This document shows positions 13,860 through 23,204 of a stretch of DNA of 64,000 nucleotides, in pieces. The stretch covers positions 1 through 64,000 of the forward strand of contig JAOALB010000059.1 in NCBI GenBank assembly GCA_025331125.1, given 5' to 3'. Under the pieces are notes generated by a model. It was not told the origin of the DNA. It searched no databases and saw only the letters and a program-made list of their open reading frames with translations. This stretch comes from Mycogone perniciosa. Its lineage: Eukaryota > Ascomycota > Sordariomycetes > Hypocreales > Hypocreaceae. The translations under genes and the position numbers were made by a program. Numbering within the stretch: position 1 is the stretch's first letter; each line of letters begins with the position of its first letter.

Positions 13860-14502
13860 GCCTTATATATAGCTAATCTCGCGAATTTTATTGCTGCAGA
13901 GCCTTTAAGGAGTTCGATTTACAGTGCTATTAACTGTGTTATCTGTATAAGGATATAGCGACGAATTATTTTTACAGGATCGATAAAAAAGGCTACCAGT
14001 TTATAACTGTTGGTATTGTGATTTCCGATAAAGGTGATGACGAAGAAGAAGACGACTCTGACAATAAAGCAGTTACCTTCTTAAAAGGAAATAATGGCGA
14101 TATAGCAGAATTACGAGATAACCTCTCCTAACTCTCAGTCGACGGCCCACGAAAGAAATATGGGTTGGAAGTATCGACTGATAAGATCTTGGAAACGTTG
14201 TATCGTGATCCATCATGGAGGCTTGATGCTTTCCTCTCTCACTGCATCGCCAATAACATTAATAGTGTTAGGCACCTTATATCAGCCTACAGGGACCCTT
14301 TCACGAAGTCGAAAGACCCTGATGGAGACAATTGCGTCTCTCTCGCCGCGGCTGAAGGGCATGCTGGTATGGTCTGCTTTCTGCATGAGAATGGTGGGGA
14401 TCTAAATAACGTTAATAGCAAGAGGAGGACGCCTTTGATGGTGGCAGCGCTCTGGGGAAGACTAGACGTGGTAGGGTTCTTGCTCGCAAATGGAGCTGAT
14501 GC
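13860..14502 (+). pseudogene. Ankyrin-repeat protein, decayed and truncated by an LTR
   Basis: One + frame runs from about 13880 to 14502. Its N-terminal part has an acidic DDEEEDDSD stretch near 14040. At least two ankyrin-like units follow, ending ...TPLMVAALWGRLDVVGFLLANGADA, of which the last 18 residues give the best consensus match. The frame is broken by TAA codons (for example at 14130 and in the segment near 13945), each explainable as CAA changed to TAA by RIP. Around 14160 no ATG lies in this frame, so the apparent start there is only an internal leucine. The reading frame stops within a repeat exactly where the TGTCGG-type LTR begins at 14503, so the C-terminal repeats were cut off. 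Ankyrin repeats mediate protein binding; the N-terminal domain is not recognised. Confidence 0.6.
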
Positions 14503-14745
14503 TGTCGGATAACGTCGGTCTAGTTGCTGGAATAAGCAATAACTGGGTATGCAAGGGAACCTGTGATCTTACGTGAGGTGAAACAGAACGCGCGGCGTTC
14601 TGTTTCTATGATAAAATGGCTGGAAGAGAATCCAATGAGGATGAGGGAACAAGTAAGAGAACACACAGAACACGGTGCAGTTGAGTGGAAGTTAAGGTGC
14701 CCAAAAAGCCCTATTTTCGTGATGTGTTCAGACTGACTACGTAAC
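14503..14745 (+). repeat. LTR of the TGTCGGATAACG family
   Basis: The sequence starts TGTCGGATAACGTCGGTCTA and aligns over about 230 bases with the solo LTR at 44818-45047. Shared blocks include GCAAGGGAACCTGTGATCT, AACGCGCGGCGTTCTGTTTC and GACTACGTAACC. The 3' terminus is not a clean CA, so the right boundary is approximate. It sits between an ankyrin pseudogene cut on its left and a DUF3716-like relic cut on its right. Confidence 0.7.
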
Positions 14746-15124
14746 CGTACCCCGAGATGAGTAAGTGCAATTTGCACAAGCGCCTGAAGCAAGCCCCTTT
14801 AATATAAAACAGTTGAAATATCCCATTGCCTTTAATACATCGCGCACATGGGGGAACGCATTCGTCGCCAAATAGAAATACTATAATAGCATCGATATTC
14901 TGCGTACGTGATAAATTTAGCTGTGTTGAAGGACGTCGGCCTGGCCGGGATTGAGTATTAAAGCGTAAGAATCGTTTTGGCTTTAAAGTCTCTTGAACTT
15001 CTGTAATTTTTGCTGGATTAATAAGTCTGATTTTAGATAATACCCATGACGTAAGTTCCACGGTATCGTCAGGCTGTTCAATAGTAGGTGAAATAGTTGG
15101 AAGTGTAATGCCATCTATAATCAT
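14740..15124 (-). pseudogene. DUF3716-like Cys-rich protein, broken
   Basis: A - strand frame starts with ATG at 15122-15124 and runs 137 codons. The last third holds CVPPCARCIKGNGIF. After a one-base shift near 14790 a second frame continues SGACANCTYSSRG. Together these resemble the CxxC...GxGxF...GACANCxYxxRGxxC layout I associate with the fungal DUF3716 family (function unknown). The second Cys cluster is cut at the edge of the LTR at 14503-14745. The N-terminal 90 residues look like an ordinary unstructured leader. Frameshift plus truncation make it a relic. Confidence 0.55.
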
Positions 15125-15254
15125 GGTTTTGGTTATGGGGACAATGTAATATTCAATGTAAATATCTTTTATATGAATGGAATATTAGTATATGATATAT
15201 ATTATATAAGACCATATACGCTAGGATAGGCCTAGTACTCTTTTTGACCCATTT

Positions 15255-15949
15255 TTGGGTTTTGAGACACATTGCGCTACAGTCGCCCGTAAAAGGCCTC
15301 CTAGTAACAGCGCTAGATCAGAAAAAGAGCCCATTAGAGTGACACAATATTATGTACATTGTACACGCCAATCAGACCCAACCCATCAAAATACAGACGC
15401 ATCCACGCAGACATCTGAATCGTCGTTATGTGCCGCCACTACAACGGAATCGCCAAACAGAAGCTCTACATCACCTACTCGGATACATTCATCAACGTAT
15501 TCGAGCTCGCAAAGTAGTCAACCAGCCAGCACTGATGCCTACAGAGTGGTGGGGAAGTGCCACGATTCAGGGAAATCCCACAAAATAAAAGACACCCAAA
15601 TCAATTTTGCGACGCAATTCTGCAGCCATTATGGAAACTCTACACTGAACAGCGACAGTGACATGATCATCAATTTATTTGACGATGATAGCAAGGACCA
15701 CTTTTATCTCTACTCCGTCGGGTGGATCCCAAATTGCAAACTTAGGTCTTCCCAGAGCGTCAAAGGTACACCACAAATGCAGTGTGACTTTGCCATGAAG
15801 AAAAACGTCGAGCGATGTACGTAACAGTAGCGCATGGAAAGGGCATTACTAATTACAAGCTAATAGGCGACAACGTAGGAATGGGTGGCTACATTGATAT
15901 AGACTGTTTGAGATATGAGTACAGCCCTCTTTCACCTTTCACCAGTTAA
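15255..15949 (+). pseudogene. Hypothetical Ser/Thr-rich protein with a frameshift
   Basis: A + frame open up to the TAA ending at 15824 is rich in S, T, Q and N in its first 100 residues and ends in a more folded-looking part (DMIINLFDDDSKDHFYLYSVGW). Just before its stop another frame takes over (AMYVTVAHGKGITNYKLIGD) and runs to TAA at 15947-15949, so a single base loss near 15790-15820 is likely. There is no ATG at the left end; the open stretch begins with TTG and extends further left, so the true start may be lost or in an upstream exon. No family recognised. Confidence 0.4.
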
Positions 15950-16822
15950 ATATCGGTAATCCTCTCATGCCTCATTTCCATTGTGTCAATGTCAGGCATG
16001 GATTCAGGGTCAGATCCTGCACACAGCATCAGTCTATGATGATATCATCGTCATCTAAAGACTGGATCCGTAACTTGATAACCCGGATCCGTGAGATCAT
16101 AAGTCAGTATCTGTTTTTAGGTCATTCCTTATGTATTTAAGCAGCAGCTTTTCCCACCTAACTTAGGATCAGCGGGAGAGCATTAATTCAATCGTTTTCT
16201 AGTAATCTATGTGCCCTCATACTATTAATCTGTGATTGATACATTATCATGGTCTTTAAGAGGCGGGATGCTGTCCGGTAGCCGTGCGGCTCCTTATGTA
16301 ACCATCCGACTCTGCAGTAAAAACAATCCGGTCTGTGGAGCCTAAAAAGCAGCACTATATTACTTCGATACAATTTTTATATGTATATCTAATGGATTCT
16401 CTTCCTTCGCTTTGTACAAAATCGGAGTGTAAGCGACGTGTTGGCTGTGACGCACAAAGACACATCACTCAATAGAATTCTCGAATGTGGCTATTCCTCA
16501 TTGAAAGAGGCGCAACATCACTTCCATAAATTATTGTGACTTTTTTAAATCTACGATGATGGCCTAAAATATCTAGCAATCAAACGAGGATCTTGGACAC
16601 TTGTTGGCGTACCTGTAATGGTCGCCACGCGCCAAAAACGAGTTGCCTCAAGCTCTTGGGGTTATTCTGGCAATCATAGGCTTGCCTAGTCCCCCCCCCC
16701 CTTGAGGCCAAATTTGGCCATAAAACATATAGCTGGAAAATGCGGCTAGCATTGCAGCAAAACGGCCTTTCACTTAAGGCTCTGAAATACCCATCTCATA
16801 TGAAATCTCACCTGCGCAACAC
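15950..16822. other. Intergenic, contains one dispersed repeat
   Basis: No convincing gene. It includes the repeat at 16118-16245 and a C homopolymer of about a dozen bases near 16690. Confidence 0.5.
16118..16245 (+). repeat. Less mutated copy of the 8437-8560 repeat
   Basis: It aligns with 8437-8560 and retains GC at positions that are A or T there. The flanks contain repeated GGATCCGT motifs (16060-16090). It may be part of a solo LTR whose ends I could not fix. Confidence 0.55.
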
Positions 16823-16840
16823 CATCATGGAAGCATCGGC

Positions 16841-17845
16841 GTGAATGTCGCCGTCGCCGTCTTCGCAATGTCCGTATTAACCTATGGCCACATGGAAATG
16901 ACATCTCCTCCACCTTTTCGCTCCAAGCGCAATCCAAACACCGGCCAGGATATTGACTATAGCATGAGTTCGCCGCTCCTCGCCACCGGTAGCGACTTCC
17001 CTTGCAAGGGCTACCACAAGCTACTAGGCACCCCCGAGGGCAAACCCGTGGCTGCTTGAGCTCCCGGCGGCACTTACAACTTCTCCATCACAGGCTCTGC
17101 CAACCATCATGGCGGCAGCTGCCAGGCCTCCCTCTCCCACGACAGGGGTAAGACATGGAAGGTCGTCCACTCGTACATTGGCGGTTGCCCTCCCTCGGGT
17201 GAGTCCAGTTGGTTCTTCACACTTCCCACCGACACCCCCACAGGCGATGCCATGTTTGCCTGGACTTGGTTCAATCAGATTGGTAATCGCGAGATGTACA
17301 TGAACTGCGCGGCTGTTACCATCAAGGCTGATAAAAAGCGTGTACCTCGGTCCCATACCAGAGCCGGCCAAACATATTTATCGCAAATATCGGAAATGGC
17401 CTCTGCACGGTTGAGGGCAGGACGTCGAGTTCCCCCAGCCTGGTCCAGAGGTGACTTACAATACCAAGGACACGCTGCCTCAAGACCGAGGAACGTGCGA
17501 CAGTTCAGCTAAAAAAATTATCCAGACCTCAACCCAACAATGCTGGTAATTACCCGTTAGTAACTAGTGCCATTTCTCCTGAAGTTGCATATTGATGGTC
17601 GAGATATTCCGTCAATCCAAAGCTAACTGGCACCTAGGTCCTCTAAGCAGGCTCCAGGTGCTATTTTCATGACTGCCAATGTTGGGGAGTCCACTCCTAC
17701 CAACAGCGGCAACAATGAGCCCCATTCCTCTACGAATTTACGGACGTCTACAGCCCTGCAGCAACTGGCATATCCATCGTCGCCAGTGCCTCCTCCTAGC
17801 AATATACACGAGCGAAACAGTAGTGTTCGTCGCATATACAAGTAG
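16841..17845 (+). pseudogene. AA11-type lytic polysaccharide monooxygenase, inactivated
   Basis: A hydrophobic leader (VNVAVAVFAMSVLTYG) is followed by HMEM, which would place the copper-binding His at mature position 1. The AA11 family text then follows: PPPFRSKRNP, PLxxGSDFPCKGYH, the second His region [22 protein letters not shown], and [25 protein letters not shown]11 enzymes oxidatively cleave chitin and are secreted. Damage: an in-frame TGA at 17056-17058, where the family has a Trp (TGG to TGA), and two frameshifts after 17330, because the conserved [12 protein letters not shown] and [11 protein letters not shown] segments sit in different frames. A Ser/Thr/Pro-rich tail continues to a TAG at 17843-17845. 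No ATG precedes the leader in frame, so the start is also lost. It could make no enzyme. Confidence 0.85.
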
Positions 17846-18692
17846 ATGGGACGTATTTCCCAACAGCAATTTTCCGCTTTTGCTTGTTTATGCCGTGGTC
17901 TGTGGCTAATAGGGATTTCTCCGATACATCCTTCCATCGAGAGTCCAGGGTTCTTGTACGACTACATATTAGATGAACAAACCACCGTAAAGAAATGAGA
18001 TAGAATATTATATCTTCATGCATTTCGTGTAGCACCTATGAAGCAATGCATCGCAATTGCCCCTCTATTGTAGGTTAACTCGGGAGCTTAGTCACAAGTA
18101 GTGTCTCTATGGAGTAGGGTAGGTGGTAGCTTACGACACAGCAATGCGACACGATCACATGGGCGAGACCGGCCAAGGCAAAATTTTCCTTAACATATAG
18201 TAAATCCTGGCCACTGGCCGACTAGATGCTAATTAATTAGCTGCGGGAATGAACCGCACACCCCTCACCCTAACCCACCTTACAACCGACTCAACACACA
18301 CTCACCACCTCGTGGGACGAACAGCAGGCAACGCTTCAGCCGCCGAAGATAGGACGCTGAACACTTGTAGAATCGCCTCCAAGCCGGCTTGCTAATGAAG
18401 CTACTAACTACGAGAAAACGCAAGAAATAAGGAGCGCAAAATAGCATAAACAGGAAAAGGAGACTATATGGGCTTTAAGATACATGGCAAAGCTTGAGAA
18501 ACACACATGTACACTATCTAAAGTTGCCCTTTCGGCTAGAGCCGCCGGGCGTTAATAAATAAATTGAAATTGTACCAATATAGTAAATCCGCTCGAGCAC
18601 CCGGAGAGCTGCCATTACCCCCCGACATCCTACGCTACGTGAATGGTGGTATTGCTCTCCTCCAACATGATAGCTATTGTGCCGACATCTAT
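17846..18692. other. Intergenic, with a dispersed repeat at its right end
   Basis: No supported gene at 17846-18240. From about 18240 the sequence has a CA-rich stretch and ends with the repeat at 18488-18565. Confidence 0.45.
18488..18565 (+). repeat. Dispersed repeat resembling a non-LTR element 3' end
   Basis: CTTGAGAA..., GTTGCCCTTTCGGCT, AGCCGCCGGGCGTTAATAAAT matches 43691-43770, where the same text is followed by a short TTGTA-type tail. A shared end followed by a simple tail is typical of LINE/SINE 3' ends. No reverse transcriptase is seen nearby. Confidence 0.5.
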
Positions 18693-19085
18693 TTAGATGG
18701 CAGTACAATTTGCCAGCCACTTCTTACGCTCCCGATCCATGCAACTCCGAGCATCTCTGCAAACAATCGACATCTTGCCAGCTACATCGGCCGACTCCTT
18801 CATGATTTGGTAGCGTGAGTTCCACACAGAACGGCTTGCATCCAGCTCACGCCGTATAGCGTCCCGCTCATCTTGAAGAGCCTTAATCTCGTATAATTAT
18901 TGAATTTTGGCTTGTTCAGATAGTCTGTCTACAAGTTCTTCGAGTTTAAAGGCGTCTGAGTAGACACTCGACGTCGGTGTCGGTTGGAAATATTGGGACG
19001 GCATTACAAAATCATTCAAGACCCCACACTTTCCGGCTGAAAATTTAGCTATTGGATACCTGGGAATGAAACCTATAAGCCCGGT
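18693..19085 (-). pseudogene. Coiled-coil protein relic with one internal stop
   Basis: On the - strand one frame gives about 130 codons. An N-terminal part contains FIPRYP and CGVLNDFVMPSQYFQPTPTS. A heptad-like charged region follows (LEELVDRLSEQAKIQ, stop, LYEIKALQDERDAIRREL), then ESADVAGKMSIVCRDARSCM and a TAA at 18693-18695. The single internal TAA follows a CAA, and a CAA-to-TAA change would restore it. No ATG is present at the left end of the frame. Function unknown. The clean codon text apart from one RIP-type stop indicates a gene lost recently. Confidence 0.5.
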
Positions 19086-19361
19086 TTATATACTCCGTAG
19101 AACGCACGGGAATAAGGATAGGCATTACAGTGGCAGACAGTCCTATTTTATCCCCATCACCAGGATTTGCCCATTAGTAACCTTTCGCTTTAGTGGGTTC
19201 ACAGGTCAAACAAAATCTGCTAAATAAATTTAAAAGCAAACTCCCCATACGAACTATGTCGCTGCCTCCATTGGCTGTGATGAAAACGCGTAATGTACAA
19301 TCGTTGTGACATGAGAGGCTGTATAGAAATATTACGTTTAATTGATGATTCCGATATCCCT

Positions 19362-19715
19362 TCAAAACCTTTTAAGACTCATGTGAGGGTAACTTTGAAT
19401 GCTTGAGGGCGCCCGGTACTTGCTGACCCCCATTTGTTGCTGCTCTGACTGTTCCCCACTCTTTTTTATTTGCTTTACCCTTTCTGGATCTGGCATTTTG
19501 CCTCTCATAATACAGTCAAGCGAGGCCAGTGTAACACTATCAGAACTTTCCTCAGAAAGCAACACCAAACAATGGTCGAGTATTCCACCCTGATTGGTTT
19601 CCGCCATTTCTTTAACTATCACATCAAACTTCTCCATCGTCATCTTTAACGCTGCGCTCTCGTGCGCTTCTAGCTTTCGAGGGCAGCTTGTACGACCTGT
19701 AGGTTCGTCTTCCAT
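19362..19715 (-). CDS. Small hypothetical protein, divergent from the 20096 gene
   Basis: ATG at 19713-19715 opens 117 codons to a stop at 19362. The protein is acidic in the N-terminal half, with a helical-looking segment (KMTMEKFDVIVKEMAE) and a QSEQQQ stretch later. No domain recognised. The upstream 380 bases are shared with the + strand gene at 20096, so the two could use one promoter region. A longer frame exists upstream but begins with TTG. Whether it is expressed cannot be judged here. Confidence 0.45.
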   Translation of the reverse strand: MEDEPTGRTSCPRKLEAHESAALKMTMEKFDVIVKEMAETNQGGILDHCLVLLSEESSDSVTLASLDCIMRGKMPDPERVKQIKKSGEQSEQQQMGVSKYRAPSSIQSYPHMSLKRF

Positions 19716-20095
19716 GTCGCATGTAAAAGTAGACAAAAGGGTGCGCAACCATAAACATATAACTGACTACAAAAGGTCAGGATCGCGTTCTTTGCTAGAC
19801 AATCGCAGCATAGACCGATGCTGAGAAGAAATTTGTCGACTCCTTGCCTCGATCACAACAAGGTCAGAAGGGTCTGAGCAGGGGGTGAGAGCTAGACAAA
19901 GAACGGTGGTTCGAATGCCCTATGTAAAGTGGGAGCGTGCGATGACTGTGAATGTGACGGTACTGTTAGCTGAGTGTGGACAGCATCTTATTGCTATGCA
20001 CGAATATATATGACCAAGCAGACCGTAGATCGTCACTTACGCACATTCAACTCTCATTCGTCTTTTTCTCCCTGGTGATTCCTACGGCAGAAAAG

Positions 20096-20539
20096 ATGAG
20101 TAGTTCCGACCAAGAGCTAGTTGTTGATGCACTTGATGTTGAAGCTCAGTCAGCCGAAAATTCTGGTAACAGCATGCGTAGTCTAGCCGATTTCATCGTT
20201 CCTGATGACGCAGACCCCGACGAGGCCCCTCAAACGTCGGATGGACAACCACTAACCTCAAGCGATGACTCTAGCCCAGATGAGGAGACTTCTTTTAAAA
20301 TGAAGAGAGACCCAAGGCGTGGAAGACACCGGCGAAGGATATCCGCATTAGATAGAGCTGTCGAATGCAGCAGAGCATTGCACGATACCATCATCGGCAC
20401 TTCAAGCACGTGTCGCAGCGCAAGATCCAGGCAGCCGATGCAGCGCTATCTTCGTCGGTGTGCTAAGCACATGGAGGAAGCGATTCTGACCTTAGAACCC
20501 GTCGTGCGCAGTATGCGAAAACTGAGAAGCGAGATGTAA
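20096..20539 (+). CDS. Small acidic/basic hypothetical protein
   Basis: ATG at 20096 (A at -3) follows a pyrimidine-rich leader and opens 147 codons to TAA. Residues 1-75 are acidic and Ser/Asp-rich, with SLADFIVPDD. Residues 78-92 are a basic run (KMKRDPRRGRHRRR) that could be a nuclear localisation signal. The rest is likely alpha-helical (YLRRCAKHMEEAILTLEP). No enzymatic motif. The layout (acidic tail, NLS-like patch, helix) suggests a small nuclear or chromatin-associated protein, but that is inference. It is one of the few frames here with no sign of RIP stops. Confidence 0.6.
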   Translation: MSSSDQELVVDALDVEAQSAENSGNSMRSLADFIVPDDADPDEAPQTSDGQPLTSSDDSSPDEETSFKMKRDPRRGRHRRRISALDRAVECSRALHDTIIGTSSTCRSARSRQPMQRYLRRCAKHMEEAILTLEPVVRSMRKLRSEM

Positions 20540-21108
20540 TTGCGACTCAATAACGCCAAAAGTGGATTTTACCTCCATCCGGGTGGTAGAATACGGGCCA
20601 TTTTGTTCAAATTGGCGGGGTTGTAGGGTAATAAATATATATATTGCAGTATAAAGGGCATAAAAGATTAAGCCATAATGATTTCTAGCTTAAAATAAAA
20701 AAGAAGAATAGAAATAATAGCTTAGTATTCATTTTATAGTGCTTATTGAATTTACTGATTTGGTTTACTGATTTGAGATGTGCTTTAATTAAAAAATGAT
20801 GGATTTTATTATTTCATTTCATGGTTGATCTTCTAGATGGTTTTTTTTCCCTTTTTGGATTTACTGATCTTACAATTCTATAAAAACGGGCGGCCTACCC
20901 TTGCAGCTGTTGACCAGCTGTTAAGAGGGTACGTACCAATTACAATAAGTGGGTCAAGTACGCGCTAGACGAACTTTGAGTGGTCATAGTAGTGTACATA
21001 CTTAAATTGTATCATCTGTCATTTATCCAACTTTATACTATTTATAGTAAGACATACATCAACAACCTCGGTAATTTTTTTCTCCTTGTAATTGTTTTCT
21101 CCTTACAT
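20540..21108. other. Intergenic, AT-rich
   Basis: No gene. It contains near-repeats of TTTACTGATTTGG/TTTACTGATTTGAG around 20750-20780 and the palindrome CAGCTGTTGACCAGCTG near 20905. It probably contains the 3' ends of the two converging genes. Confidence 0.45.
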
Positions 21109-21579
21109 TCAAGAAAACTCCTGCATCTGTGCTGCTCCGCTCACGCCTTCCATCCACGGCATCCGATACTTGATGCAGAACTCCTGCACCGGCTTACCAA
21201 TCTTCGGCTCGTCAGTATCCAGCGTGCCTGCTCGAATGAAGGACAAGTGCTCAAGCCCCTCGGCGGTTCCCTGCTTGTACAGCATTGTACCACAATCGCC
21301 GCAGTAGAAAACGGTAATGTCAAAACCCGCCGTCTCGTGTTTTTTAGTAAACATCTTGGGTGACCCGGAGGTGATGTTGACTTGCTCCTTGGGGACGGTT
21401 ATGTTGGCTGAGTAGGGGCCGCCACTGGTCTTTTGGCAAGTCAGGCAATGGCAGAGGATCTACAGAAATCAGTGTCGGAGGTTTGGAGAAGTAAATGTTA
21501 GGTTGGTGCGTACGACTTGTGAGGCATCACCGGTGAAGTCGTACTTGACTTTACCGCACCAGCAGCTTCCACAAGGCAT
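21109..21579 (-). CDS. GFA / CENP-V-domain protein, two exons, apparently intact
   Basis: Exon 1 is 21514-21579 (22 codons from ATG) and exon 2 is 21109-21459, joined by a 54-nt intron (21460-21513) with GTACGC donor and TGTAG acceptor in phase 0. The 138-residue product carries the three zinc-ligand clusters of the glutathione-dependent formaldehyde-activating (GFA) superfamily: CGSCWCG near residue 3, CHCLTCQKTSGG near 25 and YCGDCGTM near 70. Length is normal for single-domain fungal members. These proteins bind zinc and are annotated as S-hydroxymethylglutathione synthase-like, but most fungal paralogs have no proven substrate. Without the intron the protein would lack its first zinc cluster. 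No broken residues seen, so this is the best candidate for a working gene in the window. Confidence 0.85.
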
Positions 21580-22662
21580 ATCGTGTTTGTTCTAATATGT
21601 TGATGAGAAGTAAGAGTAAAGTGTTATGTGCCAAGTTTTATGATGTGTTGTAACTCTAAACAGGAGCTGAACTACCTTTATATACCATAGTCTGATGAAA
21701 ACATGATGCAATGCCACGGTTACAGAGTCTCACCAAAGGCAAAGCTGCTACGTAAATGGCGCCATCAAAATATTCCCAATATTCCCAACATTCCTCGAAA
21801 AGAGGGGACCATTGGTAGATTGTTCCGGTTGAAGCCACTTCAATCAACCTTCAGCCTACATAGCTATTCAGCTCGACGCCACTATCCACGCCACAGTCCC
21901 TAGGAAAGATGATTGAGGGAGCAGGATAATGGATTTGGGAGGTATGAGCAAAGTGCTCTCGGGAGGTTGGGCTGTTATAAGTGTTGAATAAATCCGACAC
22001 TATACGAACTGCACCGAGGCGTTTCTTAATCCAAGATCAAATGTGTACGTGAGTGTCGAACGCATCGGATACCAACGGTCTATCTTTAGTATAAAATGTA
22101 TCTACACATCTCAAGTAACCATAACACAAGCCTCAAATAGACTCCTATTAAACTTTTGCAAAATTGGCAGCGACATCCGAAATCGAGATCATGGAGCGAC
22201 ATCCCGACACTCCATGACCCTCTACGCTGCTGAAGCTCTGCATGTGACCAGCGACGTGGCGCCGCCCCTTCAATCTCTACCACCTTTTGCTTCCCCGCCG
22301 ACCCCAATGCTTTCGTACCTCTGTGGCATCGAAATGAAAGCGTAGATTCATATTTCATTTTCATCTCGATAACAGACCTCGTTTTGCTTTCCTAACAGAC
22401 TTGAATCTGGACAGGTGATACCACAGGACCTTTAGGCACACCAAACAACCAAAAAATACTAAACTTAACCCTATGTGACCAGCCAGTCTCAATGGAGATC
22501 CATTGACAAAATAAATGCTTTTTCCCCTCCCCGTTTTCCTTTCCTGCACTAGGAGATCGGCACCTAATTCATTGACCTCAGCTTAGTGAGAATTAATCTG
22601 TTTCAGAAAATAGCAGTCAGAAGTTCACGGGGCTATTAGATTTTAGTGAATAAAAGAGGACG
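21580..22662. other. Intergenic, no supported gene
   Basis: Several short overlapping frames in all directions but no recognisable product. A small tandem repeat (AATATTCCC about three times) lies at 21771-21797. Confidence 0.5.
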
Positions 22663-23061
22663 ATGGGTAGAAGGAAAGGCGAAAGAAATTTGTTGTCTAG
22701 AGAAGGAGGGAAGCTGCCCTTATATACATGGAGGAGCGCTGGTGGAGGGCTTCAGCCACACTTCTCGTCCCTGAAGGCCCACTCATATCCTCCAACGCCT
22801 CGCTTTCTGCCCATACTCTGCGGTCGAGACTCGAAAAGCAGCTCGCCACCTCCCGTGACAATGGCCTGCTCACTACAAACCGCACTTTACCGCATGGCTC
22901 ACTGTTGGCGGGCGAATCATGATTCCCGCCTTGCGCACGGGCGGTGTCTTGTGTTTTTCTTAGCCCCGAGCAATTCTTATGACCCTGAATGGAATGTATC
23001 TATTGGTAGGACCCAAGGTGCTGGCCGCATAACTGGTGTTCATTACTTAGACTGTCGTTAA
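22663..23061 (+). CDS. Doubtful 132-codon reading frame
   Basis: ATG at 22663 opens 132 codons without a stop. It overlaps a 64-codon + frame (ATG at 22728) whose composition looks at least as protein-like, so at most one is real. No motif recognised. Its 3' end runs into the LTR fragment that begins about 23051, which argues against an intact gene. Confidence 0.2.
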   Translation: MGRRKGERNLLSREGGKLPLYTWRSAGGGLQPHFSSLKAHSYPPTPRFLPILCGRDSKSSSPPPVTMACSLQTALYRMAHCWRANHDSRLAHGRCLVFFLAPSNSYDPEWNVSIGRTQGAGRITGVHYLDCR

Positions 23062-23204
23062 CAATTGTATTTACTACAGCATTCACCGGAATCGCTAGAA
23101 TCGTGACAACGTTACCATTGCTCAGTATTCTCCTTGACCTCTCTGCTGACATGGACCCCTGCGAACCTCGGTTTGGTTGTTAGGAATCAGCCCGGATCGT
23201 CACA
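23051..23204 (+). repeat. 3' part of a Gypsy-type LTR, little RIP
   Basis: The sequence GTCGTTAACAATTG..., CCTCTCTGCTGACATGGACCC, CGAACCTCGGTTTGG and terminal CCCGGATCGTCACA matches the 3' 155 bases of the LTR at 56332-56707. The 5' part is missing or too diverged. GC is high compared with other copies. Confidence 0.65.

Noticed and set aside
14160..14405. 81-codon + strand frame starting with a true ATG
   Set aside because: It is out of frame with the ankyrin text that covers the same DNA; the ankyrin frame is the one with repeat consensus.
17024..17371. 115-codon - strand frame opposite the LPMO
   Set aside because: It is a shadow of the GC-rich LPMO coding strand; no protein features.
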